Assembly: GCF_000374145.1 (NCBI RefSeq)
Contig: NZ_KB893654.1
Coordinates: 894,995 to 958,994 of the forward strand
Source: Neomegalonema perideroedes DSM 15528
GTDB lineage: Bacteria > Pseudomonadota > Alphaproteobacteria > Rhodobacterales > Rhodobacteraceae
DNA: 64,000 nucleotides
Direction of reading: 5' to 3'
This document shows positions 63,145 through 64,000 of this stretch, piece after piece; position 1 is the stretch's first letter; every line of letters begins with the position of its first letter. The notes below the pieces were generated by a model that was given only the letters and a program-made list of their open reading frames with translations, had not been told where the DNA came from and ran no database searches. The position numbers were made by a program, and so were the translations under genes.

Positions 63145-64000
63145 GCGGGCCTCCGCGCGCGCAGATGCGCGAGGCCCAGCGCGAGGAGCAGCCCCGCCGC
63201 GAGGCTCAAAGGCCAGTTGCGCAGATCCTGACGCGGCGTGAAAGGCGGCGCCTCGGCCGCGCTGGCCTCGATCTTTCCGATCTCGTCATAGACGGCGCTT
63301 AATTCGCCGGTGGTGCGGGCGCGGAAGAATTTTCCGCCCCCGGCCTCCGCGACGCGCCGCAAGGCGGCTTCGTCCAGATCCGCCGAAGGGTCGATGGGAT
63401 CGCGGGAATTCGGGTCGCGCTCGCTGCCGAGGCCGATCGTATGGATGCGAAGGCCGAAGCTCCGCGCGAGGGCCGCCGCGTCCTCCGGCTCGGCTTCTCC
63501 GGCGTTATTGGCGCCGTCCGAGAGCAGGACGAGGGTTTTGCGCGACGCCGGATCCTCGCGCAGTTTGAGGATGGCCAGTCCTATGGCGTCGCCGATGGCG
63601 GTGGTGCGGCCCGCCATGCCGATCTGAGCTTCTTGCGCCGCCTGAGCCGCCGCCGAAAGATCATAAGTCACCGGGGCGGCGGAGAAGGCTTGGTCTCCGA
63701 AGAGGATCAGCCCCACGCGGTCGCCCTCGCGGGCGCGGACGAACTCCGTGGCCACGGATTTCACCGCCGTCAGACGATCCACCGCCCTTCCGTCGAGCTG
63801 GAAATCCTTGCGCTCCATGCTGAAGGAGAGGTCCAGAGCGAGGATCATGGCCCGGCCCGTGGCGGGCTGGATCACCGCGCCCGAGATCCGCGAGGGCTGA
63901 GCCAGAGCCGCCAGCAGCGCCAGCCAAGCCGCCCAAAGCAGGATCAAAGCGAGGCGTCCGCCGGAGGGCGCGCTGGGGGCGATCTCCTCCAGAGCCTCGC
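63141..64000 (-). CDS. batA: BatA-like VWA-domain membrane protein (5' end outside the window)
   Basis: The frame is open to the right edge (EALEEIAPSAPSGG followed by RLALILLWAAWLALLAALAQP), so at least 286 residues are present and the start lies beyond the window. The VWA MIDAS is intact: DLSFSM, the Thr of GRTTAIGDAIGLAI, and the Asp of LVLLSDGANNAGE. A C-terminal helix (WPLSLAAGLLLALGLAHL) anchors it. A MoxR-type ATPase and DUF58 protein would be expected further right. Confidence 0.9.
   Translation of the reverse strand, partial: EALEEIAPSAPSGGRLALILLWAAWLALLAALAQPSRISGAVIQPATGRAMILALDLSFSMERKDFQLDGRAVDRLTAVKSVATEFVRAREGDRVGLILFGDQAFSAAPVTYDLSAAAQAAQEAQIGMAGRTTAIGDAIGLAILKLREDPASRKTLVLLSDGANNAGEAEPEDAAALARSFGLRIHTIGLGSERDPNSRDPIDPSADLDEAALRRVAEAGGGKFFRARTTGELSAVYDEIGKIEASAAEAPPFTPRQDLRNWPLSLAAGLLLALGLAHLRARRPA

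Overview
The window is GC-rich chromosomal DNA from an alphaproteobacterium, most likely in or near the Rhodobacterales. This placement is inferred from gene order and protein families: dusB-ntrB-ntrC-ntrY-ntrX-hfq-hflX, nuoN-birA-coaX-rnj, a fused ispDF, and a 14-gene nuo operon with unknown genes inserted between subunits. No rRNA, conventional tRNA, CRISPR array, insertion sequence or prophage was seen.

Layout. 1-8638 (+): nucleoside uptake and salvage. An ABC importer (its ATPase cut by the left edge) is followed by cdd, a purine nucleoside phosphorylase, deoA, deoB, add and upp, which together import nucleosides and convert them to bases and ribose phosphates. 8768-24967 (+): a sigma70-type promoter and complete nuoA-N for respiratory complex I, with a six-cysteine periplasmic protein between nuoD and nuoE and a four-helix membrane protein between nuoE and nuoF. 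24964-29644 (+): birA, coaX, RNase J and an MFS transporter. 29635-31737 (-): a capsule Kdo-transferase-like protein and galU. 32029-34705: an SRPBCC protein (+), then convergent cinA-C, pgpA and ispDF (-). 34856-44020 (+): dusB, the two nitrogen two-component systems, hfq and hflX.

44010-49930 is the most interesting region: a self-contained RNA-repair / RNA-quality-control locus. A CARF-type sigma54 activator (RtcR, -) is divergent from a Ro60 orthologue (Rsr), a 1.04-kb non-coding stretch, and an RtcB-family RNA ligase, ending in a strong terminator. A sigma54-type promoter and TTATC/GATAA palindromes lie between rtcR and rsr. The non-coding stretch encodes at least three tandem Y RNAs, built on 20-23 bp stems that abut a repeated GACGAATGCCG box. 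Two of them carry a circularly permuted tRNA-like domain (T arm, acceptor 3' strand, loop, acceptor 5' strand, D arm, in that order). Two further, weaker structured elements lie between the Y RNAs and rtcB; the last could pair with the rtcB start codon.

49998-55908: a transglutaminase-like protein, ahcY-metK (methyl cycle), a cysteine hydrolase divergent from a GlxA-type AraC regulator, and two oppositely oriented copies of a dispersed palindromic repeat of about 100 bp. 55905-64000 (-): MprF, a DMT-family permease, and a Bat (aerotolerance-type) operon with two VWA proteins, a TPR protein and BatD, the first VWA gene running off the right edge.

Starts were chosen from ribosome-binding sites, overlaps and family alignment by eye. 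No database search was run. All functional calls rest on recognised motifs and gene order.
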